This document shows positions 15,268 to 23,188 of a stretch of 35,145 nucleotides of DNA, piece by piece. The translations under genes and the position numbers were made by a program. Source of the DNA: an uncultured Pseudomonadales bacterium. GTDB taxonomy: Bacteria; Pseudomonadota; Gammaproteobacteria; Pseudomonadales; UBA7434. Below the pieces are notes generated by a model. The model made no database searches, had not been told where the DNA came from, and worked only from the letters and a program-made list of their open reading frames with translations. The DNA is taken from NCBI GenBank assembly GCA_905480475.1, contig CAJQQO010000125.1, positions 1 through 35,145 on the forward strand, read 5' to 3'. The stretch's first letter is position 1. Every line of letters begins with the position of its first letter.

Positions 15268-16545
15268 TTAGTCTAATTGACTTGCCAGCTTTTTTTCTAC
15301 CGATTGATCAAGCGATTTAAGCGTCTGGCTTTGCAAATAAAATACCACCACAACGATCACTAAAATCGCACAGGCGCTAACGGTTGCCCATTGCACGCCA
15401 ATGCGCTCGGCAAGAAATGCCAGTGGCAATACACCTAGTGGGGTAAGGCCAAAGGCCATCATCATAAAGGCCGACATACGGCCGCGCTGGGCATCGTCCA
15501 CCAGTAATTGTGATGTGGTGTTGTTTAATGTTTGGCTCGCGCTGGCGCAGGCATTGGCCAAAATTAATGGTATTAACGCGTAATAGAAATTCTGCGTAAG
15601 AGAAAATACAATCAGTAATAAACCAAACATCAGACTATTGGCAATCATTAAGCGGGTGCGATCGGTTCGCTCACCGCGTTGCGCCACCCATGCTGAGCCA
15701 ATAACACCACCCAAGCCCGATAAGCCCATCATTAAACCTAAGCCACGCTCGCCAACTTGCCAAACCTGATCGGCAAATACCACCATAAAGTTTTGAAATG
15801 GCATGGCTAAAAACATGGGTAGTAAACCAAATAGTACGCATATAAATAGTGGTCGATACTTAACAATATAATGAATGCCTTGAATAACATCCTGACTAAG
15901 AGGTGGCTTTATATTTTGTGTATGGCTAATATCATCACGGCTAACGCGAAGCATGCACAGTAGTGAAACAAAAAACAGTAACACCGCAATAATATACGCG
16001 CCCTGTGTGGAGTAAATGCTAATAGCAAAACCCATAATTGCAGGGCCAAGTATACGGGTTAGATTCATTACCCCTGATGACAATGCCATAGCATTGCCCA
16101 GCTTGGTGGGCCCGACCACGCGATAAACAATGGCGGTACGAGCCGGCATAATAAAAGGAATAACCGTGCCGCCAACAATGCCGGCAATAATAATATGCCA
16201 AAACTCCAGCGCATCGAATAATAATAAAATAAGCACGCCGCATTCATTAGCCATAACAATCGCTTGGCCAATGATAATAAGTTTACGTCGCTCGATACGG
16301 TCGCTCATTGCGCCGCCGATTAAAGAAAACAGCAGCATAGGAATGGCAAAGGCAATATTAATATAAGCCAGTGACATTTCTTGATGGGTTAATTCCCAAG
16401 CTAAAAAAGTGCGTGTTAATACCTGACCTTGCATGGCCAGAAAGAAAGCAGCGTTGCTAGCCATTAACCAGCGAAACTGTGGGATATCAAGTGATATAAA
16501 GGAGCGACGCCAGCCTGATGCTGGCGTACTATTTAGCTTTGGCAA
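15268..16545 (-). CDS. MFS transporter, MFS_3/EntS-like exporter
   Basis: A 425-residue integral membrane protein with about 12 hydrophobic segments. The motif-A loop GAMSDRIERRKLI between helices 2 and 3 marks the major facilitator superfamily. The rest resembles the MFS_3 (enterobactin exporter EntS-like) branch of proton-driven effluxers. The start is unsure: the only conventional codon ahead of the first helix is TTG at 16545, without a good ribosome binding site. The next ATG (residue 28) lies inside helix 1. No siderophore genes are visible, so the cargo is unknown; export of a product or intermediate from neighbouring catabolism is a guess. Confidence 0.87.
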   Translation of the reverse strand: MPKLNSTPASGWRRSFISLDIPQFRWLMASNAAFFLAMQGQVLTRTFLAWELTHQEMSLAYINIAFAIPMLLFSLIGGAMSDRIERRKLIIIGQAIVMANECGVLILLLFDALEFWHIIIAGIVGGTVIPFIMPARTAIVYRVVGPTKLGNAMALSSGVMNLTRILGPAIMGFAISIYSTQGAYIIAVLLFFVSLLCMLRVSRDDISHTQNIKPPLSQDVIQGIHYIVKYRPLFICVLFGLLPMFLAMPFQNFMVVFADQVWQVGERGLGLMMGLSGLGGVIGSAWVAQRGERTDRTRLMIANSLMFGLLLIVFSLTQNFYYALIPLILANACASASQTLNNTTSQLLVDDAQRGRMSAFMMMAFGLTPLGVLPLAFLAERIGVQWATVSACAILVIVVVVFYLQSQTLKSLDQSVEKKLASQLD

Positions 16546-16665
16546 AATAATTTTTAAGTACTTAATTAAGATTAGCGAATCAGATTGATATCATATCATG
16601 AGCTTAAAAAATCCCGCTGCGGATAATAAGAATATCTGCTTTAAGTACGTTTTTTTCTGCAGTAT

Positions 16666-17334
16666 TTATTGGATAAAAGACAAGATGTCCTTATTTATAC
16701 CGGTTTTGAGTCCGGACAGTGCATTTCTGTCTTTACCTAACATTGGCTGGGCAATGCTTAATGCAGTACTGATTAATTGCTCTAACGCACAGCTTTGATC
16801 AACAAAGCCAAACTCGACGGCTTCGGGGGCAGCTACCCGTTTACCTGTTAGTAATAGTTCCCGTAAAGCTTTGGCAGATAATTTATCTTTAACCAGTGCA
16901 TTCATTGATGGAACCAGGTTCATGCCTAAATCGATTTCGGGTAAACAAAAGAAGCCACGGTCTTCACGCATAACAGCGTAATCGCTGGCGAGGACTAGCA
17001 TGGCGCCAAGGCCAAATGCATGGCCATTTACTGCGGATATTACCGGAATAGGTGAGCGCAGTAAGCGGCCTACCATAACCATACTGGTTTCAACAAAGGC
17101 CAATACCGTATCCGGCTTTTCAGAGCCCAAATAATTAAGATCAAAACCTTGGGCAAAGGTTTTTTCTTCACCAGTGATAACTAGGCATTGAATGCTTTCA
17201 TCGACAAGAATGCTATCGAGCGCATTATTAAATTCGCCCAAGCTATCGGGGTTAAACTTACCTTCGTTATGCATAGTGATTTGGCTAAAGTTAATATCAG
17301 CTTCAATGCGGGTCTCGGTGCTTACTAATGCCAT
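16666..17334 (-). CDS. Enoyl-CoA hydratase/isomerase family protein (short)
   Basis: A 222-residue crotonase-fold protein, shorter than the usual roughly 260, ending soon after the core fold and lacking the long C-terminal helices that help trimerisation. The first oxyanion segment is AQGFDL (61-66) rather than CAG-DL, the second is GHAFGLGAM (104-112), and a carboxylate is retained in LPEIDLGM (Glu133). The pattern fits the enoyl-CoA delta-isomerase (PECI-like) branch better than hydratases. It lies 47 bp downstream of the YhhQ-type transporter on the same strand, so the two are probably co-transcribed even though their jobs seem unrelated. Confidence 0.87.
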   Translation of the reverse strand: MALVSTETRIEADINFSQITMHNEGKFNPDSLGEFNNALDSILVDESIQCLVITGEEKTFAQGFDLNYLGSEKPDTVLAFVETSMVMVGRLLRSPIPVISAVNGHAFGLGAMLVLASDYAVMREDRGFFCLPEIDLGMNLVPSMNALVKDKLSAKALRELLLTGKRVAAPEAVEFGFVDQSCALEQLISTALSIAQPMLGKDRNALSGLKTGINKDILSFIQ

Positions 17335-17380
17335 GGTGTGATTCGCTCTGGATTATTTTGTTTATCAATTCTATGGTCAG

Positions 17381-18169
17381 TTATTTTACCGCGAGGTTAT
17401 CAATCTGTAAGTAGTTTTTCAATTTAAATACCAGCAAATAGAACGGCAGAGTGTCCATAAGCGCCATGCACATTTTAAATAGGTAATTACTAGCCATTAA
17501 AATCAACAGGGTTTTAAATGCCATATCGCCAGCAAAATACGCAGCACCAAAGGTAATTGAGATAACCATAATAGAATCAACGCATTGACTGATAAGAGTA
17601 CTAAAGTTATTTCTTAACCACAGATGTTTACCGTTAGTGAGTTTTTTCCAAAAGTGGAATAGCCTTACATCAGCATATTGCGCAGCTATATAGGCCATCA
17701 TTGATGCGAATACCGCTCCGGCGGTACATTCATAAATTAGTTGAAATAATTCGATTTGACCTTCAACTGTTGCGCCTGAAGGCAAGCTTACCGCTTCAGA
17801 CAATTGAATAATTTGCCATGGCGGTATGGCGCTGCCGGTAACCGAGGGTATTTGACTGCCTAACCACATAAAACCCAGAATAAAAAAATTCAGTGCCAAG
17901 CCAACCGAGACAACAAAGTTTGCCCGCGCGCGACCATAAAGTTCGCAGATTAAATCAGTACATAAAAAGGTTATAGGGTAGGGCAGTACACCGATGGCAA
18001 GTTGCATGGGACCCAATTGAATAAACCGGGTAATGCCAACGACATTCAGCAATGTCATTGCGCAAATAAAGAACGCCGCTAGAACAAAGAAAACGCGCTC
18101 GCGTCTTTCATTCAGTATTGCAATATCGACTGTTGTTTGAAGATTAGAGGATGTTAGATTGGATTCCAT
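17381..18169 (-). CDS. yhhQ: Queuosine precursor transporter (VUT/YhhQ family)
   Basis: A 262-residue membrane protein with about six to seven transmembrane helices. The family pattern is clear: NVVGITRFIQLG in the first helix region, PITFLCTDLICELYGRARA (about 65-83) with the diagnostic TDLICELYG, and late helices with QCVDSIMVISITFGA. E. coli YhhQ takes up queuosine precursors (preQ0/preQ1) for tRNA wobble modification. The family average is about 220-235 residues; here a longer first periplasmic/cytoplasmic loop accounts for the difference. I see no preQ1 riboswitch in the 130-bp gap to the divergent rlmB. Confidence 0.9.
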   Translation of the reverse strand: MESNLTSSNLQTTVDIAILNERRERVFFVLAAFFICAMTLLNVVGITRFIQLGPMQLAIGVLPYPITFLCTDLICELYGRARANFVVSVGLALNFFILGFMWLGSQIPSVTGSAIPPWQIIQLSEAVSLPSGATVEGQIELFQLIYECTAGAVFASMMAYIAAQYADVRLFHFWKKLTNGKHLWLRNNFSTLISQCVDSIMVISITFGAAYFAGDMAFKTLLILMASNYLFKMCMALMDTLPFYLLVFKLKNYLQIDNLAVK

Positions 18170-18212
18170 ACTGATGTCGGCACCATTTCGGACTCTACGC
18201 GCTAAATCATGT

Positions 18213-18240
18213 TATACAATACACGCTAACACAAAGCGTG
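18213..18240 (+). promoter_or_regulatory. Possible rlmB promoter -10 and adjacent inverted repeat
   Basis: TATACAAT at 18213-18220 is a good -10-like sequence. It is followed at once by the inverted repeat CACGCT-N7-AGCGTG (18222-18227, 18235-18240), which would cover the transcription start. No matching -35 box is visible. The gap is shared with the divergent transporter gene, so the repeat could regulate either. Confidence 0.3.
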
Positions 18241-18298
18241 AAAGCGTTAAATTGAACCACAAGATAGCCAAACTTAAAAGATAAAGGTATTGCTTGTT

Positions 18299-19096
18299 AT
18301 GTCGGCAACAGCTCTAGAGTACGTATACGGCATTAACGCTGTGGGCGAAATGATAAAACATAACCCGAAAGCGGTAACGCAGTTGTATATATTGGATGGT
18401 AGGCAAGATCAGCGCGCGCAAACTATTCGTGACTTGGCAGCTAAGGCCCGATTGCCTCTGCAGCTTTGCAATAAAGCCGATTTTGCGGCGCTATTGGCCA
18501 ATCCATTCAAGCAACTTGAAATGGATAGTAATGAAACGCCATTTGATGCAATTAACCATCAAGGCGTACTCGCTGAGTGCAAACCTTCGCAAGCAAGAGA
18601 TGAAGCCTTTCTAGAGTCGCTGATAAAAAAATCTGACCATGCCTTATTGTTTTTGATTCTTGACGGCGTCACTGATCCGCATAATCTCGGTGCTTGTTTA
18701 CGCTCTGCCGATGCGGCAGGTGCTGATGCGGTGATTATCCCAAAGGATAATGCGGTTGGTTTAACGCCAGTGGTGAGAAAAGTGGCTAGCGGCGCTGCCG
18801 AAACGATGCCATTAGTGGTGGTAAAAAATCTCGCGCGAGCCATTAAAAACTTACAAGATGCCGGTGTTTGGGTAATGGGTGCTGCGGGCGAAGCCGAGCA
18901 ATCGGTATTTGATTTGGATTTTAGCGGCAATATTGCCCTTGCGATGGGTGCAGAAGGTGGTGGTCTTAGGCGCTTAACTCGTGAGCGCTGCGATAGTTTA
19001 TTTAAAATACCTATGGCGGGTGCGGTCGAAAGTCTTAATGTATCGGTTGCCGCAGGTATCTGTGTATTCGAGGTTTTGCGGCAACGTAATCTTTAG
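18299..19096 (+). CDS. rlmB: 23S rRNA (guanosine-2'-O-)-methyltransferase RlmB
   Basis: A 265-residue SpoU-family (SPOUT, knotted) methyltransferase that methylates G2251 of 23S rRNA using S-adenosylmethionine. It opens with EYVYGINAVGEMI, the substrate-binding domain start, then has NHQGV-AEC, the SpoU motif 1 region DGVTDPHNLGACLRSADAAGADAV, motif 2 IALAMGAEGGGLRRL, and motif 3 IPMAGAVESLNVSVAAGI. The ATG at 18299 is chosen over a TTG at 18290 because AAAGG lies 11 bases before the ATG and only 2 bases before the TTG. In many relatives rlmB immediately follows rnr; here 13.7 kb separates them, and no rpsF/rpsR/rplI follow. Confidence 0.96.
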   Translation: MSATALEYVYGINAVGEMIKHNPKAVTQLYILDGRQDQRAQTIRDLAAKARLPLQLCNKADFAALLANPFKQLEMDSNETPFDAINHQGVLAECKPSQARDEAFLESLIKKSDHALLFLILDGVTDPHNLGACLRSADAAGADAVIIPKDNAVGLTPVVRKVASGAAETMPLVVVKNLARAIKNLQDAGVWVMGAAGEAEQSVFDLDFSGNIALAMGAEGGGLRRLTRERCDSLFKIPMAGAVESLNVSVAAGICVFEVLRQRNL

Positions 19097-19153
19097 GGTA
19101 TTCAATTAGAATAAAATGTCCCCTTTAGCAATCACTTAAGAGGTGGCCCCTTA

Positions 19154-21259
19154 ATGATAAAAAAAATTGGCTTGGGTGTAGGCGTTTTATTTTTGTTGTT
19201 GTTGGCTTTAGCCTTAGTTGCTTATATTTGGCTTAAAGCGCAGTTAGTCGTCGTTGAGTCGACCGACAGTTTTGACGAGCGGTATTTTCAGCAATTACCC
19301 GTGCAAGCCGATTTTGCTGCATCACAGCGAGAAGCTTGTGCCGACCGTAACCCGCAACGCAATGCTTATTTTGGTGAGTTGCATGTCCATACTGCGGTCT
19401 CCCATGACTCTGGTTCCTTTGGTAATGTTGTCACGCCCGCCGATGCTTATGCCTTTGCTAAAGGTGAAGCAATAACACTTAAGCTAAGTGGTGATGATCC
19501 GCAATCACCTCAGGCAATGGCTGCGTTATCCAAGCAAGAGCGCAATGCCATTCCGGTGGTTAAGTTAAAACGCCCCTTGGATTTTGCAGCAGTTACCGAT
19601 CATGCCGAAAATTTTGGCGAAGCGACTTTATGTACTACTCCCGGTAGTCCGGCTTATCCCAAAGCGATATGTAAACTTTACCGTGGTGATTTACGTTTGC
19701 CTGTTTCGGATGTTATGCAGCCGTTGATGCGTATGTTGGGGTTGGTTATTTTTCAAAATAATCGTTCGGCAAAAATTTGTGGTGAAGATGGTAGTCGCTG
19801 TATCGATGAAGCCGCCAATATTTGGCGTCAACAGCAACTTGCGGCTGAGCAAGCCTACGATCGCTCAAGTACTTGTCGCTTTAGTAGTTTTGTCGCCTAT
19901 GAATACAGTTTGGCAAAAGAGCAGGCCAATCTACACCGTAATGTTATTTTTGCTAATGCGACGGTTCCGCCCATACCTTTGAGCTCTAAAGATCAAACCA
20001 ATCCGGCGGATTTATGGCAGTGGTTAAAAAGCTATTGCGTTGATACGGATACCGGCTGTAATGCCTTAGCGATTCCGCATAATAGCAATTGGAGTAGCGG
20101 TCGGATGTTTTACCCTTACACACTGGCCGATGATTTGTCTGAAAATGAAAAACGCAGTATTGCCCAATTGCGAAATGAGCTAGAGCCTTTGGTTGAGATT
20201 ATGCAAGTTAAAGGTGATTCGGAATGTCGCAATGGTTTAAGCGGTGTGGTGGGTGCTTATGATGAGCTATGTGATTTTGAAAAATTGCGCGACCCTAAAG
20301 AGTTAGCAGAAGATTGTGGTGACGAAGTGGGTAGTGGTGGTATGTCGCTAACGGGTTGTTTGTCGCGAAATAGCTATGTGCGCAGTGCTTTAATTCAAGG
20401 CTTAAAAGAGCAGGACCGTTTAGGTGTTAATCCCTTTGCGATGGGGGTTATTGCTGCGACCGATACCCATACCGGTACTTCGGGTGCAGTTAGTGAAAGC
20501 GACTTTAAGGGTTCAACCGGGATGGATCGTTCGGCCGAGCGCCGTTTGGGCGGGCCGCGTATTGTTCCTGGCGTTGCCAAGGGTGATACCACTCGCTATA
20601 ACCCCGGTGGTTTGGCAGGGATTTGGGCTGAAGAGAATTCTCGCCCCGCGTTATTTTCCGCTATGCAGCGTAAAGAAACCTTTGGCACTAGTGGGCCACG
20701 AATACTGCCAAGGTTATTTGCCGCTTGGGACTTTGAGCAATCCTTATGTGAATCGCCCGATATGATTGAGCAGGCTTATGCTAACGGCGTCACTATGGGG
20801 GGCGAGTTACTGTCAGTAGTAGATAAAGCTTTATCGCCGACATTGTTAGTATCGGCACTAAAAGATTCGCTTGATGGTGCGGCCAATTTGCAAAAAATCC
20901 AAATCATTAAAGGTTGGGTGGGAAGTGACGGTCAGCTTAATGAGCAAGTGATTGATGTTGCTGGTGATACAGATTTATCTAAGGTCAATAGGCAAAAACT
21001 AAATACTCAAACTTGTGAGCCATTAAAGTCTGGTTATCAATCTTTATGTACCGTTTGGCGAGATCCAGATTTTGATCCGGCGATCAGTGCGGTCTACTAC
21101 GCGCGGGTGGTAGAGAATCCTAGCTGTCGCTGGAGTACTTACGACTGTAATGCTTTTGCGGATATCGATCGACCCGCTGCTTGTAGCAATGCGGATATGC
21201 CGAGTGCGATACAAGAGCGAGCCTGGACTTCGCCGATTTGGTATAGGGCTAGCCCTTAA
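19154..21259 (+). CDS. DUF3604 domain-containing protein
   Basis: A 701-residue protein with an N-terminal membrane anchor or signal (about 5-28) and a long exported domain of the DUF3604 family. Metal-binding looking histidines occur in RNAYFGELHVHTAVSHD (about 69-85) and FAAVTDHAENFGE (about 143-155). This resembles PHP-type phosphoesterase motifs, and later NPFAMGVIAATDTHTG continues the pattern. The end (CRWSTYDCNAFADIDRPAAC, WTSPIWY) is characteristic of the family. It is rich in cysteine, as expected for an oxidising periplasm. Biochemical function is unknown. GAGGTGG eight bases upstream fixes the start, 57 bp after rlmB. Confidence 0.88.
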   Translation: MIKKIGLGVGVLFLLLLALALVAYIWLKAQLVVVESTDSFDERYFQQLPVQADFAASQREACADRNPQRNAYFGELHVHTAVSHDSGSFGNVVTPADAYAFAKGEAITLKLSGDDPQSPQAMAALSKQERNAIPVVKLKRPLDFAAVTDHAENFGEATLCTTPGSPAYPKAICKLYRGDLRLPVSDVMQPLMRMLGLVIFQNNRSAKICGEDGSRCIDEAANIWRQQQLAAEQAYDRSSTCRFSSFVAYEYSLAKEQANLHRNVIFANATVPPIPLSSKDQTNPADLWQWLKSYCVDTDTGCNALAIPHNSNWSSGRMFYPYTLADDLSENEKRSIAQLRNELEPLVEIMQVKGDSECRNGLSGVVGAYDELCDFEKLRDPKELAEDCGDEVGSGGMSLTGCLSRNSYVRSALIQGLKEQDRLGVNPFAMGVIAATDTHTGTSGAVSESDFKGSTGMDRSAERRLGGPRIVPGVAKGDTTRYNPGGLAGIWAEENSRPALFSAMQRKETFGTSGPRILPRLFAAWDFEQSLCESPDMIEQAYANGVTMGGELLSVVDKALSPTLLVSALKDSLDGAANLQKIQIIKGWVGSDGQLNEQVIDVAGDTDLSKVNRQKLNTQTCEPLKSGYQSLCTVWRDPDFDPAISAVYYARVVENPSCRWSTYDCNAFADIDRPAACSNADMPSAIQERAWTSPIWYRASP

Positions 21260-21293
21260 GTTGTTCGGTGATAATAAGCGTACTAATAAATGC

Positions 21294-22517
21294 TTAGTCC
21301 AATAATTCCAAATCCTCTAGCGATTGTTCAACAAATAGCTGCGGCACCTCTAATAACTTTGCTACTTCGGCCAGCTTGCTGCGCTCGGCGGGTCCAGCAT
21401 GGCCTTCGGCCTTTGCCATAACGGCTAAATCCCTAACGAGCTGCATACGTTTTGGGATGCTGTTACTATTATTCACTTGCTCACAGCGTGAGAGTAATTC
21501 TTTTTCTAATTTAAGCAGATCAAAATCTTCGCTATATTTGTATTGGCCAAAAAAGTCTTGAAAAACAGCGATTTCTTGCTCGGAGATATGTTCGTTTGCA
21601 TTGGCGATTAGTAAGCTTGCAGCAAATAAACAATTGCGCATGGCTTTAGCCGCATCGGTTTTTGCTTCTAGATAGCTAGGTTCCATTAAGGCCATTAGCC
21701 CTTCAATACCGAGTTCCAATTCATTTTTGGAGGCGCCATTAGCAATGGCTAATTCGGAGCGATGATAAAGCTGTAAAGCTTTAACCCGCAATGGGCTAAA
21801 CGGGTGAGTCATAAACCAATCTTGCGATTGCGCATTGTTATTTATCGCAGCGTCTTCTAGCTGCATGGCTTCAACCTGCTTTAAAAATTCTTCTAACTTA
21901 AAGTGGACAATGCCGCTAGTTACACCGGATGCCAATTTAAATAATGAGCGTCCAACCACATTAAAATCGCCGCAGCAAAATGCACCTGCACGATCGGCTG
22001 ATATCTCTGCATAGCGTGACCAACTAGTCAGTCGCAAAGCCAGCGCTGGCCCAGCTTTTACTTTGCCGCCTAAAACATATCCTACAGGTATATCGTGGTG
22101 CTGATAAATATAGTGGCCAAGCTCATGCCCCATAACAAACTTCAGCTCGGCTTCATCAAAGGCATCAAGCAAGCTTGAAGAAAACATAATAAATAAACGA
22201 CCCTCTTCAGGTTTAACGCAAGCTGCGTTAAAGTTAGGGCTGTTATAAGCATAGAGTTCGAGTGGAATATTGACGCCTAACTTTTCGATACATTCATCAG
22301 CAATTCTATTTAGCGAAGGTGCCATACTTTTGCCAAGCCGCACTGAGGTTGATAACAACTGCCGACGGGTGCCTTGTGGGCCTTGCTCGGTATGCGCTTT
22401 AATTTGCTGGTTAAGCTTGTCGATAATTGGATCTTGCAGTAATTGCCCGTATAGATTGAGATCTTGAGTGCAGCGTAAGGCAAGTTGATGGTCGGTTAAG
22501 TTATTTTCTATGCTCAT
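21294..22517 (-). CDS. M48 family zinc peptidase with TerB-like C-terminus
   Basis: A 407-residue protein without signal peptide or transmembrane segment. The zinc site HELGH is at 131-135 and the third ligand is probably Glu171 in YAEISADRAGAF, the M48 pattern. A PFSPLRVKAL stretch after a second conserved TH closes the peptidase domain at about 245-255. The last roughly 115 residues (starting AMRNCLFAASLLIANANEHISEQEIAVFQDFF) are helical and look like a TerB/TerB-like domain with acidic metal-binding spots. A soluble cytoplasmic M48 with this tail is less usual than the membrane HtpX type. Divergent from the YjbR gene across a 228-bp gap. Confidence 0.87.
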   Translation of the reverse strand: MSIENNLTDHQLALRCTQDLNLYGQLLQDPIIDKLNQQIKAHTEQGPQGTRRQLLSTSVRLGKSMAPSLNRIADECIEKLGVNIPLELYAYNSPNFNAACVKPEEGRLFIMFSSSLLDAFDEAELKFVMGHELGHYIYQHHDIPVGYVLGGKVKAGPALALRLTSWSRYAEISADRAGAFCCGDFNVVGRSLFKLASGVTSGIVHFKLEEFLKQVEAMQLEDAAINNNAQSQDWFMTHPFSPLRVKALQLYHRSELAIANGASKNELELGIEGLMALMEPSYLEAKTDAAKAMRNCLFAASLLIANANEHISEQEIAVFQDFFGQYKYSEDFDLLKLEKELLSRCEQVNNSNSIPKRMQLVRDLAVMAKAEGHAGPAERSKLAEVAKLLEVPQLFVEQSLEDLELLD

Positions 22518-22564
22518 TATTACGACTCTAAATTTCTAATCGGGTTTCGGGGTGAGTTTTCTAG

Positions 22565-22582
22565 CCTGGTTTTCAGACCAGG
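22565..22582. repeat. Inverted repeat in divergent promoter region
   Basis: A perfect 6-bp inverted repeat CCTGGT-TTTCAG-ACCAGG followed by TTTTC, located between the divergent M48 gene and the YjbR gene. In a promoter region it could be an operator, or the 5'-leader structure of either transcript. Confidence 0.3.
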
Positions 22583-22745
22583 TTTTCAACTGAGCCGCTA
22601 TGCTATCAATACGCACACTAATTGCAATATGATTAGCGCTAATATAAATTCAAACCGTCATGCAGAAAACGTAAAAAGTAGTTTGTTAAGACCTTATGCA
22701 AAAGCAAAACGCTGTACTAAGCCATAAAGCTAAGGAGATGGTTAA

Positions 22746-23141
22746 ATGAATGCAACAAGCACGAAAAAATATTTACTGGCGAAACCGGCAGCCATAGAGG
22801 ATTACCCGTTTGGGGAAGATGTCGCGGTATTTAAGGTCAAGGATAAGATGTTTGCGACGCTGGTAAGCCATCGCCCCAACGAGCCCGACCCCAAGTTTCG
22901 TGATTACGCGCAAATGAATCTTAAGTGTGATCCCGATGAGGCGTTAGCATTAAGAGATATTTTTGATGCGGTTTTGCCCGGCTATCATATGAATAAAAAG
23001 CACTGGAATACCGTGGTGCTCGATAAATCCATTCCTAAGGGTGAAATTCAACGGATGATTGATTGCTCTTATGACTTGGTGGTTAAGAGTCTTAAAAAAG
23101 CCGATCGACTGGCGTTGGCATTAAAGTACGGCGAAAAATAA
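22746..23141 (+). CDS. MmcQ/YjbR family protein
   Basis: A 131-residue protein of the YjbR/MmcQ (CyaY-like fold) family: early AIEDYPFGEDVAVFKVKDKMFATL, the middle LKCDPDEALALRD, and GYHMNKKHWNTVVLD are typical. Family members are proposed to bind DNA, but firm function is lacking. AGGAG eight bases upstream supports the ATG. It ends 48 bp before the stop of the convergent alkyl-sulfatase-like gene. Confidence 0.88.
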   Translation: MNATSTKKYLLAKPAAIEDYPFGEDVAVFKVKDKMFATLVSHRPNEPDPKFRDYAQMNLKCDPDEALALRDIFDAVLPGYHMNKKHWNTVVLDKSIPKGEIQRMIDCSYDLVVKSLKKADRLALALKYGEK

Positions 23142-23188
23142 GTTTTTCAGTTTACGATTGAAATGTATCCAGAGTAGAGCCGTCAAGC

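Noticed and set aside
9481-18169. A queuosine gene set made of the QueD-like gene and the YhhQ-type transporter
   Set aside because: The two are 7.4 kb apart, not co-transcribed, and the QueD-like protein lacks the QueD catalytic residues.
18170-18298. Possible preQ1 riboswitch upstream of the queuosine-precursor transporter
   Set aside because: The minus-strand leader lacks a preQ1-I or preQ1-II pattern (no GGTTCTA-like stem with an A-rich tail). Only an unrelated inverted repeat is present.
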